NCBI GenBank assembly: GCA_002469605.1
Contig: DKMV01000192.1
Coordinates: 1 to 19,209, forward strand
Source: Leclercia sp. UBA7405
Lineage (GTDB): Bacteria > Pseudomonadota > Gammaproteobacteria > Enterobacterales > Enterobacteriaceae
Reading direction: 5' to 3'
Length of the DNA stretch: 19,209 nucleotides
The position numbers were made by a program, and so were the translations under genes. Below the pieces are notes generated by a model. The model was not told the origin of the DNA and did no database searches. It worked only from the letters and a program-made list of their open reading frames with translations. Below, piece by piece: positions 5,894 to 18,006 of the stretch (its first letter is position 1; each line of letters begins with the position of its first letter).

Positions 5894-6502
5894 TTACTGC
5901 CAGTTACCGTTGCGGATGACGCCGACGGCCAGGCCTTCAATGGAGAAGTTGCTTTCACGCAGGTCAACAACGATCGGGGCGAATTCGCTGTTTTCTGCCA
6001 GCAGCTGTACGGTATTGCCCTGTTTCTTAAGGCGTTTAACCGTCACTTCATCGTCGATACGCGCCACAACCACCTGGCCGTTGCGCACATCCTGCGTTTT
6101 ATGCACCGCCAGCAGATCGCCGTCGAGAATACCAATATCCTTCATGGACATACCGCTAACGCGCAGCAGGAAATCCGCGCTCGGTTTGAACATGTCAGGC
6201 GCCACCTGATAGTGACCTTCAATGTGCTGCTGTGCCAGCAGCGGTTCACCGGCGGCAACGCGGCCGATAAGCGGCAGCCCTTCTTCTTCTTCAACCAGCA
6301 GACGAATGCCGCGTGAAGCGCCGGAGACGATCTCAATGACACCCTTACGTGCCAGGGCCTTGAGATGTTCTTCTGCGGCATTAGGAGAACGGAAGCCCAG
6401 ACGCTGCGCAATTTCTGCGCGCGTAGGTGGCATACCCGTCTGGCCGATATGATCCCTAATAAGATCAAACACCTCTTGCTGCCTGGTCGTTAACGCTTTC
6501 AT
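5894..6502 (-). CDS. lexA: SOS-response repressor and self-cleaving protease LexA
   Basis: Represses DNA-damage genes by binding SOS boxes; on RecA-ssDNA contact it cuts itself and derepresses them. At 202 residues it equals the E. coli length. The N-terminal winged helix (1-70) includes [20 protein letters not shown]. The cleavage bond is Ala84-Gly85 in RVAAGEP, and the serine-lysine dyad is Ser119 (GMSM) and Lys156 (VKRL), all at the E. coli positions. The ATG at 6502 is preceded by a purine-rich ribosome site (GGGGGCGGA). Two SOS boxes upstream give autoregulation. It lies downstream of dgkA in the same direction, separated by a probable terminator, and is followed by dinF. Confidence 0.98.
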   Translation of the reverse strand: MKALTTRQQEVFDLIRDHIGQTGMPPTRAEIAQRLGFRSPNAAEEHLKALARKGVIEIVSGASRGIRLLVEEEEGLPLIGRVAAGEPLLAQQHIEGHYQVAPDMFKPSADFLLRVSGMSMKDIGILDGDLLAVHKTQDVRNGQVVVARIDDEVTVKRLKKQGNTVQLLAENSEFAPIVVDLRESNFSIEGLAVGVIRNGNWQ

Positions 6503-6510
6503 TCCGCCCC

Positions 6511-6526
6511 CTGGGTGTATATACAG
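6511..6526 (-). promoter_or_regulatory. LexA box (SOS box), proximal
   Basis: CTGGGTGTATATACAG on the top strand; on the minus strand it reads CTG-N10-CAG, the LexA core pattern. It ends eight bases before the lexA ATG, and its centre is 21 bp from that of the second box, as in E. coli lexA. Confidence 0.93.
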
Positions 6527-6531
6527 TTATG

Positions 6532-6547
6532 CTGTGAGTATATACAG
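6532..6547 (-). promoter_or_regulatory. LexA box (SOS box), distal, overlapping the lexA promoter
   Basis: CTGTGAGTATATACAG on the top strand, a CTG-N10-CAG core. The adjoining minus-strand TTGACT looks like the lexA -35, so a bound LexA dimer would cover the promoter. Confidence 0.93.
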
Positions 6548-6578
6548 TCAAAGGCGAATTTGGAACCATAACCCGCAC

Positions 6579-6602
6579 AAAAAACCGCAGCGCGAGTCGG
6601 TT
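6579..6602 (-). terminator. Probable terminator of dgkA
   Basis: On the minus strand AACCG...CGGTT (top 6598-6602 and 6583-6587) closes a GC-rich loop and is directly followed by a T-run (A at 6579-6584 on top). It lies nine bases after the dgkA stop and before the lexA promoter. The stem is only 5 bp, so efficiency may be partial. Confidence 0.55.
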
Positions 6603-6611
6603 CTGGAAGGC

Positions 6612-6980
6612 TTATCGAAAATGTCCCCACAGCAGTGAGACCCAGGTAAAGAGCGCAACCAGAATAGATAACAGCACCGCAGCGGATCCCATATCTTTTG
6701 CCCGGCCCGAAAGCTCATGGAATTCGCTGCCGATACGATCGACCACCGCTTCGATCGCGCTGTTGAGAATTTCGACTATCATCACCAACATTACCGAGCC
6801 AATCAGCAGTACGCGGGTAATAGCATCGACGTCCAGCCAGCAGGCGATGATGACGGCGGCGATAACGGCAACGCTCTCCTGGCGGAATGCTGCCTCATTG
6901 ATCCAGGCTGCGCGGATCCCTTTCCATGAATAACCAGCAGCTTTAATGATACGGGTTAACCCAGTGGTATTATTGGCCAT
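6612..6980 (-). CDS. dgkA: Diacylglycerol kinase DgkA
   Basis: A small trimeric inner-membrane kinase that converts diacylglycerol plus ATP to phosphatidate, recycling the diacylglycerol left over from membrane-derived oligosaccharide synthesis. The 122-residue product has the E. coli length, an amphipathic N-terminus and three membrane segments (about 35-50, 55-72, 98-118). The catalytic and Mg-binding residues sit at the expected places, counting Met as 1: Glu29, Glu70, Asn73, Glu77 (VEILNSAIEAVVDRIG) and Asp96. An AGG ribosome site lies just upstream of the ATG. Divergent from plsB. Confidence 0.98.
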   Translation of the reverse strand: MANNTTGLTRIIKAAGYSWKGIRAAWINEAAFRQESVAVIAAVIIACWLDVDAITRVLLIGSVMLVMIVEILNSAIEAVVDRIGSEFHELSGRAKDMGSAAVLLSILVALFTWVSLLWGHFR

Positions 6981-7013
6981 TAAAAGAACCTTTCTTTGAA
7001 AATAGCGTCAGTA

Positions 7014-7019
7014 ACTATA
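7014..7019 (-). promoter_or_regulatory. Candidate -10 of dgkA within a 12-bp palindrome
   Basis: TATAGT on the minus strand, 34 bases before the dgkA ATG. It overlaps CTATAGCTATAG (7015-7026), a perfect 12-bp palindrome. No obvious -35 is seen. The 155-bp dgkA-plsB gap holds both divergent promoters. GAACTT at 7067-7072 resembles a sigma-E -35 for plsB, but I cannot place a matching -10. Confidence 0.4.
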
Positions 7020-7135
7020 GCTATAGAGGCGTTGCGTAGCCGCCGGAAGTATGACGGCTAACAACAGAACTTTTGTGCGCTTTCTGTTATCCTTGCGCCG
7101 CAATTGCATTTTTAACCAGAGGCTTTACATCGTTT

Positions 7136-9556
7136 ATGTCTGGCTGGCCACGAATTTACTACAAATTACTTAATTTACCATTAAGCGTCCTGGTAAAAAG
7201 CAAGTCTATTCCCGCGCAGCCCGCGCTGGAATTAGGGCTTGATACCTCACGTCCTATTATGTACGTGCTGCCTTATAACTCTAAGGCCGATCTGCTGACG
7301 CTTCGCGCCCAGTGCCTGGCGCACGACCTTCCGGATCCGCTGGAGCCGCTGGAGGTCGACGGCACCCTGCTGCCCCGTTATATCTTTATTCACGGCGGCC
7401 CGCGCGTGTTCACCTGGTACACGCCAAAAGAAGAGTCGATCAAACTGTTCCACGATTATCTCGACCTGCACCGCAGCAATCCGTCCCTGGATGTGCAGAT
7501 GGTGCCGGTATCGGTCATGTTTGGCCGCCGTCCGGGGCGTGAAAAAGGGGAAGAGAATCCCCCGCTGCGCATGCTGAACGGCGTCCAGAAGTTCTTCGCC
7601 GTGACCTGGCTTGGTCGCGACAGCTTTGTCCGTTTCTCCCCGTCGGTCTCCCTGCGCCGCATGGCGGACGAGCACGGCACCGACAAGATCATTGCGCAAA
7701 AGCTGGCGCGCGTTGCGCGTATGCACTTTGCCCGCCAGCGTCTGGCGGCCGTAGGGCCACGCTTGCCTGCGCGTCAGGATCTGTTTAACAAGCTGCTGGC
7801 CTCCAAGGCGATTGCCCGCGCGGTTGAAGAAGAGGCGCGTAGCAAAAAAATCTCTCACGAAAAAGCGCAGCAAAACGCCATCGCGCTGATGGAAGAGATT
7901 GCCGCCAACTTCTCCTACGAGATGATCCGCCTGTCCGACCGTATTCTGAGCTTTACCTGGAACCGTCTCTATCAGGGGATTAACGTCAACAACGCCGAGC
8001 GTGTACGACAGCTGGCGCATGACGGCCACGAGATTGTCTATGTGCCCTGCCACCGCAGCCATATGGACTATCTGCTGCTCTCCTACGTCCTGTATCACCA
8101 GGGGCTGGTGCCGCCGCACATCGCTGCCGGTATCAACCTGAACTTCTGGCCGGCCGGCCCGATCTTCCGCCGTCTGGGGGCGTTCTTTATTCGCCGTACC
8201 TTTAAGGGCAACAAGCTCTACTCCACGGTGTTCCGCGAATACCTGGGCGAGCTGTTCAGCCGCGGTTACTCGGTGGAGTATTTCGTTGAGGGCGGTCGTT
8301 CCCGTACCGGGCGCCTGCTCGATCCGAAAACCGGCACCCTGTCGATGACTATTCAGGCGATGCTGCGCGGCGGGACCCGTCCTATCACCCTGGTGCCGAT
8401 CTACATCGGCTATGAGCATGTGATGGAAGTGGGTACTTACGCCAAAGAGCTGCGCGGCGCCACCAAAGAGAAAGAGAGCCTGCCACAGATGCTGCGTGGC
8501 TTAAGCAAGCTGCGTAATCTCGGCCAGGGCTATGTGAACTTCGGCGAACCTATGCCGCTGATGACATACCTGAACAACCATGTGCCGGAGTGGCGTGAAT
8601 CTATCGATCCTATTGAAGCGGTGCGCCCGGCCTGGCTGACGCCGACCGTTAACGGTATTGCGTCGGAGCTGATGGTGCGTATTAACAACGCCGGGGCGGC
8701 CAACGCCATGAACCTGTGTTGTACCGCGCTGCTGGCCTCCCGTCAGCGCTCGCTCACTCGCGAGCAGTTGACCGAGCAGCTCGATTGCTACCTGGACCTG
8801 ATGCGTAATGTGCCCTACTCCGTGGACTCTACCGTGCCTTCTGCCACCGCCAGCGAGCTTATCGCCCACGCGCTGCAGATGAACAAGTTCGAAGTGGAGA
8901 AGGACACCATCGGCGATATCATCATTCTGCCGCGCGAGCAGGCGGTGCTGATGACCTACTATCGCAACAACATCGCGCATATGCTGGTGTTACCTTCGCT
9001 GATGGCGGCCATCATTACCCAGCATCGCCACATCACCCGTCAGGCGCTGTTGCATCACGTTGAAGTGCTCTACCCGATGCTGAAGGCCGAGCTGTTCCTG
9101 CGCTGGGAGAAAGAGGAGCTGGGCGAGGTGCTGGATCTGCAGATTGCCGAGCTGGCGCGTCAGGGTCTGATCTCGGTGAATGATGACGTGCTGCAGATTA
9201 ACCCGTCACGCTCCCGTACCCTGCAGCTGCTGGCCGCAGGCGCGCGCGAAACGCTGCAGCGCTACGCCATCACCTTCTGGCTTTTGAGCGCCAACCCGTC
9301 GATTAACCGCGGTACGCTGGAGAAAGAGAGCCGTACTCTGGCCCAGCGTCTCTCCATGCTGCACGGCATTAACGCTCCGGAGTTCTTCGACAAAGCGGTG
9401 TTTAGTTCGTTAGTGCTGACGCTGCGCGATGAAGGCTACATCAGCGATAGCGGTGATGCGGAGCCATTAGAGACGATGAAGGTCTACCAGATGCTGGCCG
9501 AGCTTATTACCTCTGACGTGCGCCTCACCATTGAGAGCGCCACCCAGGGCGAGTAA
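7136..9556 (+). CDS. plsB: Glycerol-3-phosphate 1-O-acyltransferase PlsB
   Basis: Inner-membrane enzyme that puts the first acyl chain (from acyl-CoA or acyl-ACP) onto sn-glycerol 3-phosphate, the first step of phospholipid synthesis. 806 residues, against 807 in E. coli. Acyltransferase block I is HRSHMD at 306-311 (His306 and Asp311, the HX4D catalytic pair); block II is FFIRRTFKG with Arg354; block III is [11 protein letters not shown] with Glu385-Gly386; block IV is [10 protein letters not shown]. The start [15 protein letters not shown] at 7136 matches the family; an in-frame ATG at 7073 would add 21 residues with no family match and would lie in the promoter region. AGAGG is visible but about 13 bases upstream. 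Convergent with ubiA over a shared terminator. Confidence 0.98.
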   Translation: MSGWPRIYYKLLNLPLSVLVKSKSIPAQPALELGLDTSRPIMYVLPYNSKADLLTLRAQCLAHDLPDPLEPLEVDGTLLPRYIFIHGGPRVFTWYTPKEESIKLFHDYLDLHRSNPSLDVQMVPVSVMFGRRPGREKGEENPPLRMLNGVQKFFAVTWLGRDSFVRFSPSVSLRRMADEHGTDKIIAQKLARVARMHFARQRLAAVGPRLPARQDLFNKLLASKAIARAVEEEARSKKISHEKAQQNAIALMEEIAANFSYEMIRLSDRILSFTWNRLYQGINVNNAERVRQLAHDGHEIVYVPCHRSHMDYLLLSYVLYHQGLVPPHIAAGINLNFWPAGPIFRRLGAFFIRRTFKGNKLYSTVFREYLGELFSRGYSVEYFVEGGRSRTGRLLDPKTGTLSMTIQAMLRGGTRPITLVPIYIGYEHVMEVGTYAKELRGATKEKESLPQMLRGLSKLRNLGQGYVNFGEPMPLMTYLNNHVPEWRESIDPIEAVRPAWLTPTVNGIASELMVRINNAGAANAMNLCCTALLASRQRSLTREQLTEQLDCYLDLMRNVPYSVDSTVPSATASELIAHALQMNKFEVEKDTIGDIIILPREQAVLMTYYRNNIAHMLVLPSLMAAIITQHRHITRQALLHHVEVLYPMLKAELFLRWEKEELGEVLDLQIAELARQGLISVNDDVLQINPSRSRTLQLLAAGARETLQRYAITFWLLSANPSINRGTLEKESRTLAQRLSMLHGINAPEFFDKAVFSSLVLTLRDEGYISDSGDAEPLETMKVYQMLAELITSDVRLTIESATQGE

Positions 9557-9570
9557 GCAGAAGCAGCAAC

Positions 9571-9602
9571 AAAAACGGCAACCTCAGGGTTGCCGTTTTT
9601 TT
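9571..9602. terminator. Bidirectional terminator between plsB and ubiA
   Basis: AAAAACGGCAACC (9571-9583) and GGTTGCCGTTTTT (9588-9600) form a perfect 13-bp inverted repeat with a TCAG loop; two further T residues follow. It serves plsB on plus and, through the leading A-run, ubiA on minus. Confidence 0.93.
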
Positions 9603-9605
9603 ATC

Positions 9606-10475
9606 TTAAAACCAGTAGCTGGCCGCCAGGCCTAAAAAGAGCACCAGCCCCACGTAGTTATTATTGAGGAAGGCCTTAAAGCAGGCCTCGCGATCGCGGT
9701 TGACGATAAGCTTCTGCTGGTAAATAAACAGCGCACCCGCCGCCGCTACTGCGGCATAAAACACACCGCCCAGCCCGTTCAGATAGCCAATCGCCACCAT
9801 CAGCGCCAGCACCGCAACCTGCAAAATACCGATAATCAGCTTGTCGTGGCGGCCAAACAGGATCGCCGTGGACTTAATGCCAATTTTTACATCGTCGTCC
9901 CGATCCACCATCGCATACTGGGTGTCGTAGGCCACGGCCCAGAGAATGTTGGCGAAAAACATCAGCCAGCAGCTTAAAGGCACCGTTTCGCTGACGGCGG
10001 CAAAGGCCATCGGGATGGACCAGCCAAAGGCCGCCCCCAGCACCACCTGCGGCAGATGGGTATAGCGCTTCATAAACGGATAGACCCACGCCAGCGCCAG
10101 CGCCGCGACCGACAGCAGAATGGTCATGACGTTGAGGGTTAACACCAGCAGGAAGGAGATGAGCACCAGCACCACAAACAGCGTCCGCGCTTCTTTCTCG
10201 GTTACAGCACCGCTGGGCAGCGGCCGGTTGGCCGTGCGCTTCACGTGGCCGTCAAATTTACGGTCGGCGTAATCATTCACCACGCAGCCCGCGGCGCGCA
10301 TCAGCCAGACGCCTGCCACAAACACCGCCAGGATCCACAGCGGCGGCAGGCCGGGGGTAGCCACCCACAGCGCCCACAGGGTTGGCCACAGCAGCAGCAG
10401 CGCGCCAATGGGCTTATCGGTGCGCATTAAGCGGTGATAGGCCAGCAGCTTGTTTTGCGTCAGACTCCACTCCAT
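9606..10475 (-). CDS. ubiA: 4-hydroxybenzoate octaprenyltransferase UbiA
   Basis: Membrane prenyltransferase that joins the octaprenyl chain to 4-hydroxybenzoate, the second step of ubiquinone synthesis. The 289-residue product is colinear with the 290-residue E. coli protein. Both Asp-rich Mg/diphosphate motifs are present: [10 protein letters not shown] (Asn67, Asp68, Asp71, Asp75) and [13 protein letters not shown] (Asp184 to Asp195), set among about nine membrane helices. The start [14 protein letters not shown] at 10475 follows an AAAGAA/GGAAAG purine tract. The frame is open upstream to 10574, but that part overlaps ubiC. Only 14 bases separate it from the ubiC stop, so the two form an operon ubiC-ubiA. 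Confidence 0.98.
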   Translation of the reverse strand: MEWSLTQNKLLAYHRLMRTDKPIGALLLLWPTLWALWVATPGLPPLWILAVFVAGVWLMRAAGCVVNDYADRKFDGHVKRTANRPLPSGAVTEKEARTLFVVLVLISFLLVLTLNVMTILLSVAALALAWVYPFMKRYTHLPQVVLGAAFGWSIPMAFAAVSETVPLSCWLMFFANILWAVAYDTQYAMVDRDDDVKIGIKSTAILFGRHDKLIIGILQVAVLALMVAIGYLNGLGGVFYAAVAAAGALFIYQQKLIVNRDREACFKAFLNNNYVGLVLFLGLAASYWF

Positions 10476-10489
10476 TTTCTTCTTTCCTC

Positions 10490-10987
10490 TCAGTACAACG
10501 GCGACGCAGGCAGGAACAGCTCCGTCAGCATTAACGGCTTGCCGCTCAGGCGAAGGCGGGAACGGCGTCCCCACAGTTCGTCATGGCGGCCAACTTCAAT
10601 AAAATCCCGGGTTAACTCCGATGATGTAAAAAGATAGCGCCCCAGCGGGGTTTTGCCCATTTGCTGTAACGCCAGCTCCGGGCCGGTAAGGGTGGATTCC
10701 GGCACCACGGTGCGTCCGGCAAGCCAGGGTTCGCCGTCGGCACAGAGCAAAATTTCCCGCAGCCAGTAGCGATCCTCATGGGGCAACAGGGGCAGTTCAT
10801 CCGCAACGGCGTCGGCACTGACGAAACCCTCCTGAATGAGGGTGACGGTGACCGTTTTGCCCTGCTGCTCAAAACGTTTGGTCATGGAATCTTCCAGCAG
10901 CAGCCAGTCGAGCTGCTCGGGCTCCAGCGCAGGGATCGCGTCAAAATAGCGCAGCGCACGCAGTTGCGTTAGCGCGGGGTGTGACAT
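10490..10987 (-). CDS. ubiC: Chorismate lyase UbiC
   Basis: Cytosolic enzyme that splits chorismate into 4-hydroxybenzoate and pyruvate, the committed step of ubiquinone synthesis. 165 residues, equal to E. coli. The active-site residues Arg77 ([16 protein letters not shown]) and Glu156 ([14 protein letters not shown]) are present, counting Met as 1. The start at 10987 ([14 protein letters not shown]) has GGAG about eight bases upstream; an upstream ATG at 11053 is rejected because the extra 22 residues match nothing in the family and span the promoter. First gene of the ubiCA operon. Confidence 0.97.
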   Translation of the reverse strand: MSHPALTQLRALRYFDAIPALEPEQLDWLLLEDSMTKRFEQQGKTVTVTLIQEGFVSADAVADELPLLPHEDRYWLREILLCADGEPWLAGRTVVPESTLTGPELALQQMGKTPLGRYLFTSSELTRDFIEVGRHDELWGRRSRLRLSGKPLMLTELFLPASPLY

Positions 10988-11017
10988 GCCAGACTCTCCG
11001 ATACATAACGTAAGGCT

Positions 11018-11023
11018 ATTGTA
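11018..11023 (-). promoter_or_regulatory. Candidate -10 of the ubiCA promoter
   Basis: TACAAT on the minus strand (5/6 match to consensus), about 30 bases before the ubiC ATG. No good -35 at 17 bases. The remaining gap to the malM terminator shows nothing else clear. Confidence 0.45.
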
Positions 11024-11103
11024 TCGCAGAAACGGCCAATTGAGGGCGGGCAAACGTAACTAAGCGATCATTATCGCAACAGGGATGCAACAGCATGCAG
11101 GGC

Positions 11104-11131
11104 AAAAAAAAGTGCGCCCCTAAGGACGCAC
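11104..11131 (-). terminator. Terminator of the malK-lamB-malM operon
   Basis: On the minus strand GTGCGTCC (from 11131) pairs with GGGCGCAC (with one G-U) around a TTAG loop, and an uninterrupted run of eight T follows (A at 11104-11111 on top). It begins 36 bases after the malM stop. Confidence 0.9.
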
Positions 11132-11167
11132 CAAACTACTGACAACATCAGCATTGTGGGGAGACGG

Positions 11168-12115
11168 TTACCCCTTGCCTTTTACACTGCTGATAAAGGT
11201 GGAACGGGCAGTGGTGGAGCCTAAACGCTCTGCTTCATCCAACAGCTTCAGCGCTTTATCTACATCGCCGCGCTTCACGGCTTGCTTAATGGCGTTGTTG
11301 AAATAATCTTCTGTATCGTTCAGTACCGGCTCGGCTTTTTTCGCGGGCGCAGGCGCGGCAGTGGCAACCGGTGCGGCAGCGGCAGGCGCGGCGTAGACTG
11401 GCGCGGCGGTGTTACCCACGGTCACAGGGCCGTTACCGGAGGAACCGAACAGCGGGCCAACCAGGACGCTGGAGGCGCTGCTGGTAGAGACTTTCAGCTT
11501 CACAACGCCATCCGTGGTGTGACGGGCAATCGGGTCCGGGATATCCGGCACGGCGTTACCCACGCCTTTGGCATAGGCTTTCGCCGGGTCAAGCAGCGTG
11601 GTGGTTTGCTGCAGATCTTTTTCTGTGGTGAATACCAGCACGTAGAGCTTCTGTTGACCCAGTGCAGGCGTCAGACGCATCACCCCTTCCAGGCGATCGG
11701 CACTCATCACGCCCGGCTCCTGATAGGAGAAATATTCGCTTGGGAAGAACGCGGATGGCGTCATCTTCTGGTCAAGAATAAGGACGTTCGGTGCAAAGAC
11801 GCTGGTCTGCTTATTCACTTCACTCGACAGCGTCAGGGTAAGCTCGCCAATGTTTGCCGGCACGCTATAGGCGACGACAGGCCCGCTGATGCCAGGGACA
11901 TTGAGCTGTTGACCGCCCGTCGAAAGCTGGGTGGTTTGGGGTTTAGACTGATCGACCGGAGTCCAGACGAGCTGTTGCAGCGCAGCTGCAGGAATAGCTG
12001 GAGCAGAGGTTGTGTTTTGCGGGACGAAATTCACGTTAGCGAACGTAACAGCAGGTGCGCTCGCCAGCAACCCTGCGGACAAGCAAAGGGCTACGAGACT
12101 TTTCTTCATTTTCAT
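11168..12115 (-). CDS. malM: Maltose operon periplasmic protein MalM
   Basis: Periplasmic protein encoded at the end of the malK-lamB operon; its function is poorly defined. 315 residues, about 9 more than in E. coli. The signal peptide (MKMKKSLVALCLSAGLLASA, then PAVTFA) is probably cleaved after Ala26. The body (LVWTPVDQSKPQTTQLSTGG, then GPVVAYSVPANIGELTLTLS) is near-identical to E. coli MalM. The linker after VTVGNTAAP (about residues 238-265) is expanded and almost all Ala, Pro, Val and Thr; the end (DVDKALKLLDEAERLGSTTA) is conserved. The start at 12115 has GAGGT eight bases upstream; the open frame continues upstream to 12157 with no support. Confidence 0.96.
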   Translation of the reverse strand: MKMKKSLVALCLSAGLLASAPAVTFANVNFVPQNTTSAPAIPAAALQQLVWTPVDQSKPQTTQLSTGGQQLNVPGISGPVVAYSVPANIGELTLTLSSEVNKQTSVFAPNVLILDQKMTPSAFFPSEYFSYQEPGVMSADRLEGVMRLTPALGQQKLYVLVFTTEKDLQQTTTLLDPAKAYAKGVGNAVPDIPDPIARHTTDGVVKLKVSTSSASSVLVGPLFGSSGNGPVTVGNTAAPVYAAPAAAAPVATAAPAPAKKAEPVLNDTEDYFNNAIKQAVKRGDVDKALKLLDEAERLGSTTARSTFISSVKGKG

Positions 12116-12179
12116 TGTTATTACCTCAGGAATCACAGGGCAGCGGTAGCCAGGCAATAGCGCGCCGTCCCGAAGGATT

Positions 12180-12197
12180 GAGGGGCTTGCGCCCCTC
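12180..12197. other. Hairpin between lamB and malM
   Basis: GAGGGGC (12180-12186) and GCCCCTC (12191-12197) form a 7-bp GC-rich stem with a TTGC loop inside the 112-base lamB-malM gap. No T-run follows on the minus strand, so a role in mRNA 3'-end protection or partial attenuation fits better than full termination (inference). Confidence 0.55.
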
Positions 12198-12227
12198 GGT
12201 TGTTCTTTACGTCAGGTTAAGAACGTA

Positions 12228-13619
<1,392 letters not shown>

Positions 13620-13657
13620 TCACCTGTCGGTGTTACGTGCTTTTTTATTGGGATTGC

Positions 13658-14767
<1,110 letters not shown>

Positions 14768-14850
14768 CCCCTACTCCCTTTGTTACAACCTGTCGCCGAC
14801 AGAAACATTCAAGATAAGTTCACTATGGGGTATCCATTACTTCCGTGAAT

Positions 14851-14897
14851 CCTCCACCCCCTGGCTTTTTTATGGGGGAGGAGGCGGGAGGATGAGA
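14851..14897. promoter_or_regulatory. MalT boxes on the malK side of the divergent control region
   Basis: GGGGTGGAGG on the minus strand (14851-14860) is one base off the MalT consensus GGGGAKGAGG. GGGGAGGAGG on plus (14875-14884) matches it fully, and GAGGATGAGA (14888-14897) holds the core GGATGA. MalT, activated by ATP and maltotriose, binds such decamers in both orientations upstream of mal promoters. Box identities are by motif. Confidence 0.7.
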
Positions 14898-14939
14898 AGG
14901 CGGGCTCTGCCCCCGCCGCCGGTGGGCTGAAGCGAAAAT

Positions 14940-15020
14940 CGTGATGCAGACGGCAAAAATCACCGCTGGTTTATGTGCGCCAGTACTCATAACTGAAATT
15001 TATGCAACGCAGATCACACA
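14940..15020. promoter_or_regulatory. Candidate CRP (cAMP receptor protein) sites between malK and malE
   Basis: Three partial matches to TGTGA-N6-TCACA: CGTGA at 14940-14944 with a weak right half, TGTGC at 14974-14978 with ACTCA at 14985-14989, and TGCAA at 15003-15007 with a perfect TCACA at 15014-15018. E. coli malK-malE carries several CRP sites that act together with MalT, so the placement fits, but each site on its own is weak. Confidence 0.5.
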
Positions 15021-15024
15021 AAGC

Positions 15025-15067
15025 GGGGGTGGGGCGTAGGGTCAGGGAGGATGGAAAGAGGATGTCA
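15025..15067 (+). promoter_or_regulatory. MalT boxes on the malE side
   Basis: GGGGGTGGGG (15025-15034), GGGAGGATGG (15045-15054) and GAGGATGT (15058-15065) carry MalT-box cores (GGATG or close variants) in the malE direction, 70 to 110 bases before the malE ATG. The stretch reading GGAGGATGGAAAGAGG resembles, from memory, the E. coli malE promoter. No clear -10 was found; CACGTT at 15084 is a weak candidate. Confidence 0.65.
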
Positions 15068-15099
15068 AATAAGGAGACTGAGCCACGTTGAACCACTGA

Positions 15100-16326
<1,227 letters not shown>

Positions 16327-16340
16327 GACCGGCTGTAACC

Positions 16341-16418
16341 CCCTCATCCCGGCCTTCTCCCTCAAGGGAGAAGGAGAAAACCGCCCCCTCTCCCTGAGGG
16401 AGAGGGTTGGGGTGAGGG
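16341..16418. repeat. Double-hairpin intergenic repeat element between malE and malF
   Basis: Hairpin 1 is CCTTCTCCCT (16353-16362) / AGGGAGAAGG (16365-16374). Hairpin 2 is CCCTCTCCCT (16386-16395) / AGGGAGAGGG (16397-16406). Outer arms CCCTCATCCC (16341-16350) and GGGGTGAGGG (16409-16418) can pair over all ten bases with one G-U. This looks like a dispersed enterobacterial palindromic element. E. coli has REP elements at the same spot that protect malE mRNA and keep malE expression above malF-malG (established); the same job is inferred here. Confidence 0.8.
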
Positions 16419-16447
16419 TTATTTAATTGCTGTAGAGGAAGATCCCC

Positions 16448-17992
16448 ATGGATGTCATTAAAAAGAAACACTGGTGGCAAAGCGAGGCGCTGAAGTGGTC
16501 AGCGATCGGCCTGCTCTGCCTGCTGGTGGGATACCTTGTTGTTTTAATGTATGTGCAGGGGGAGTACCTGTTCGCCATCATGACGCTGCTGTTAAGCTCG
16601 GTTGGCCTCTATATTTTCGCCAATCGTAAAGCCTACGCCTGGCGCTATGTCTATCCTGGCGTGGCCGGGATGGGGCTGTTTGTTCTATTCCCGCTGATCT
16701 GCACCATCGCTATCGCCTTTACCAACTACAGCAGCACCAACCAGCTTGCGCAGGAGCGCGCCCGGCAGGTGCTGATGGATCGCTCTTATCAGGCCGGCAA
16801 GACTTTTAACTTTGGCTTATATCCGGCGGGCGACGAGTGGAAGCTGGCCCTGAGCGATGACGCAACCGGCAAATACTATGTCTCCGACGCCTTTAAGTTT
16901 GGCGGCGAACAGAAGCTGACGCTGAAAGAGGCAGACGCCCTGCCGGAAGGTGAGCGCGGCAACCTGCGCGTGATCACCCAGAACCGCCAGGCGCTGACCC
17001 AGATTACCGCCGTGCTGCCGGACGAGAGCAAAGTGGTGATGAGCTCGCTGCGCCAGTTCTCCGGTACCCGTCCGCTCTATACACTGGCGGATGACGGCAC
17101 CCTCACCAACAACCAGAGCGGCGTGAAATATCGCCCGAATAACGATATCGGCTTTTACCAGGCGATTAACGCGGACGGCAACTGGGGCGATGAAAAACTC
17201 AGCCCGGGCTATACCGTCACCATCGGCTGGGATAACTTCACCCGCGTCTTTACCGATGAAGGCATTCAGAAACCCTTCTTCGCCATCTTCGTCTGGACGG
17301 TGGTCTTCTCGGTGCTGACGGTGATCCTGACCGTTGCCGTAGGTATGGTGCTGGCCTGCCTGGTGCAGTGGGAGGCGTTAAAAGGCAAAGCGGTCTACCG
17401 CGTGCTGCTGATCCTGCCCTACGCCGTACCGTCGTTTATCTCGATTCTGATTTTCAAAGGGCTGTTTAACCAGAGCTTTGGTGAAATCAATATGATGCTG
17501 GGCGCGCTGTTCGGCATCAAACCGGCGTGGTTCAGCGACCCGACCACCGCCCGCAGCATGATCGTTATCGTCAATACCTGGCTCGGCTACCCGTACATGA
17601 TGATCCTGTGCATGGGGCTGCTGAAGGCGATTCCGGACGACCTGTACGAAGCCTCGGCGATGGATGGCGCCACCCCGCTGCAGAACTTCTTTAAGATCAC
17701 CCTGCCGCTGCTGATCAAGCCGCTGACGCCGCTGATGATTGCCAGCTTTGCCTTTAACTTTAACAACTTCGTGCTGATCCAGCTGTTGACCAACGGCGGA
17801 CCGGACCGTCTCGGCACCACCACCCCGGCGGGCTATACCGACCTGCTGGTGAGCTACACCTACCGTATCGCCTTTGAAGGCGGCGGCGGTCAGGACTTTG
17901 GTCTGGCGGCGGCGATTGCCACGCTGATCTTCCTGCTGGTGGGCGCGCTGGCGATTGTGAACCTGAAAGCAACCCGCATGAAGTTTGACTAA
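16448..17992 (+). CDS. malF: Maltose/maltodextrin importer permease MalF
   Basis: Inner-membrane subunit that, with MalG, forms the channel of the maltose ABC importer and holds the substrate site. 514 residues, equal to E. coli. The N-terminal membrane segments (about 17-90) are followed by the large periplasmic P2 domain (about 93-275, [20 protein letters not shown] onward) that contacts MalE, then the permease core. The cytoplasmic EAA loop [20 protein letters not shown] begins at Glu401 and docks into MalK. AGAGGAAG lies eight bases before the ATG. It follows malE through a repeat-containing gap and precedes malG by 14 bases. Confidence 0.98.
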   Translation: MDVIKKKHWWQSEALKWSAIGLLCLLVGYLVVLMYVQGEYLFAIMTLLLSSVGLYIFANRKAYAWRYVYPGVAGMGLFVLFPLICTIAIAFTNYSSTNQLAQERARQVLMDRSYQAGKTFNFGLYPAGDEWKLALSDDATGKYYVSDAFKFGGEQKLTLKEADALPEGERGNLRVITQNRQALTQITAVLPDESKVVMSSLRQFSGTRPLYTLADDGTLTNNQSGVKYRPNNDIGFYQAINADGNWGDEKLSPGYTVTIGWDNFTRVFTDEGIQKPFFAIFVWTVVFSVLTVILTVAVGMVLACLVQWEALKGKAVYRVLLILPYAVPSFISILIFKGLFNQSFGEINMMLGALFGIKPAWFSDPTTARSMIVIVNTWLGYPYMMILCMGLLKAIPDDLYEASAMDGATPLQNFFKITLPLLIKPLTPLMIASFAFNFNNFVLIQLLTNGGPDRLGTTTPAGYTDLLVSYTYRIAFEGGGGQDFGLAAAIATLIFLLVGALAIVNLKATRMKFD

Positions 17993-18006
17993 GGAGGGTA
18001 CTGAAA

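Noticed and set aside
7247..8419. 390-codon minus-strand ORF opposite plsB
   Set aside because: Shadow of plsB; His/Gln/Arg-rich composition typical of antisense translation.
16409..16418. GGGGTGAGGG resembling a MalT box before malF
   Set aside because: It is the outer arm of the double-hairpin repeat element; no promoter is expected inside malE-malF.
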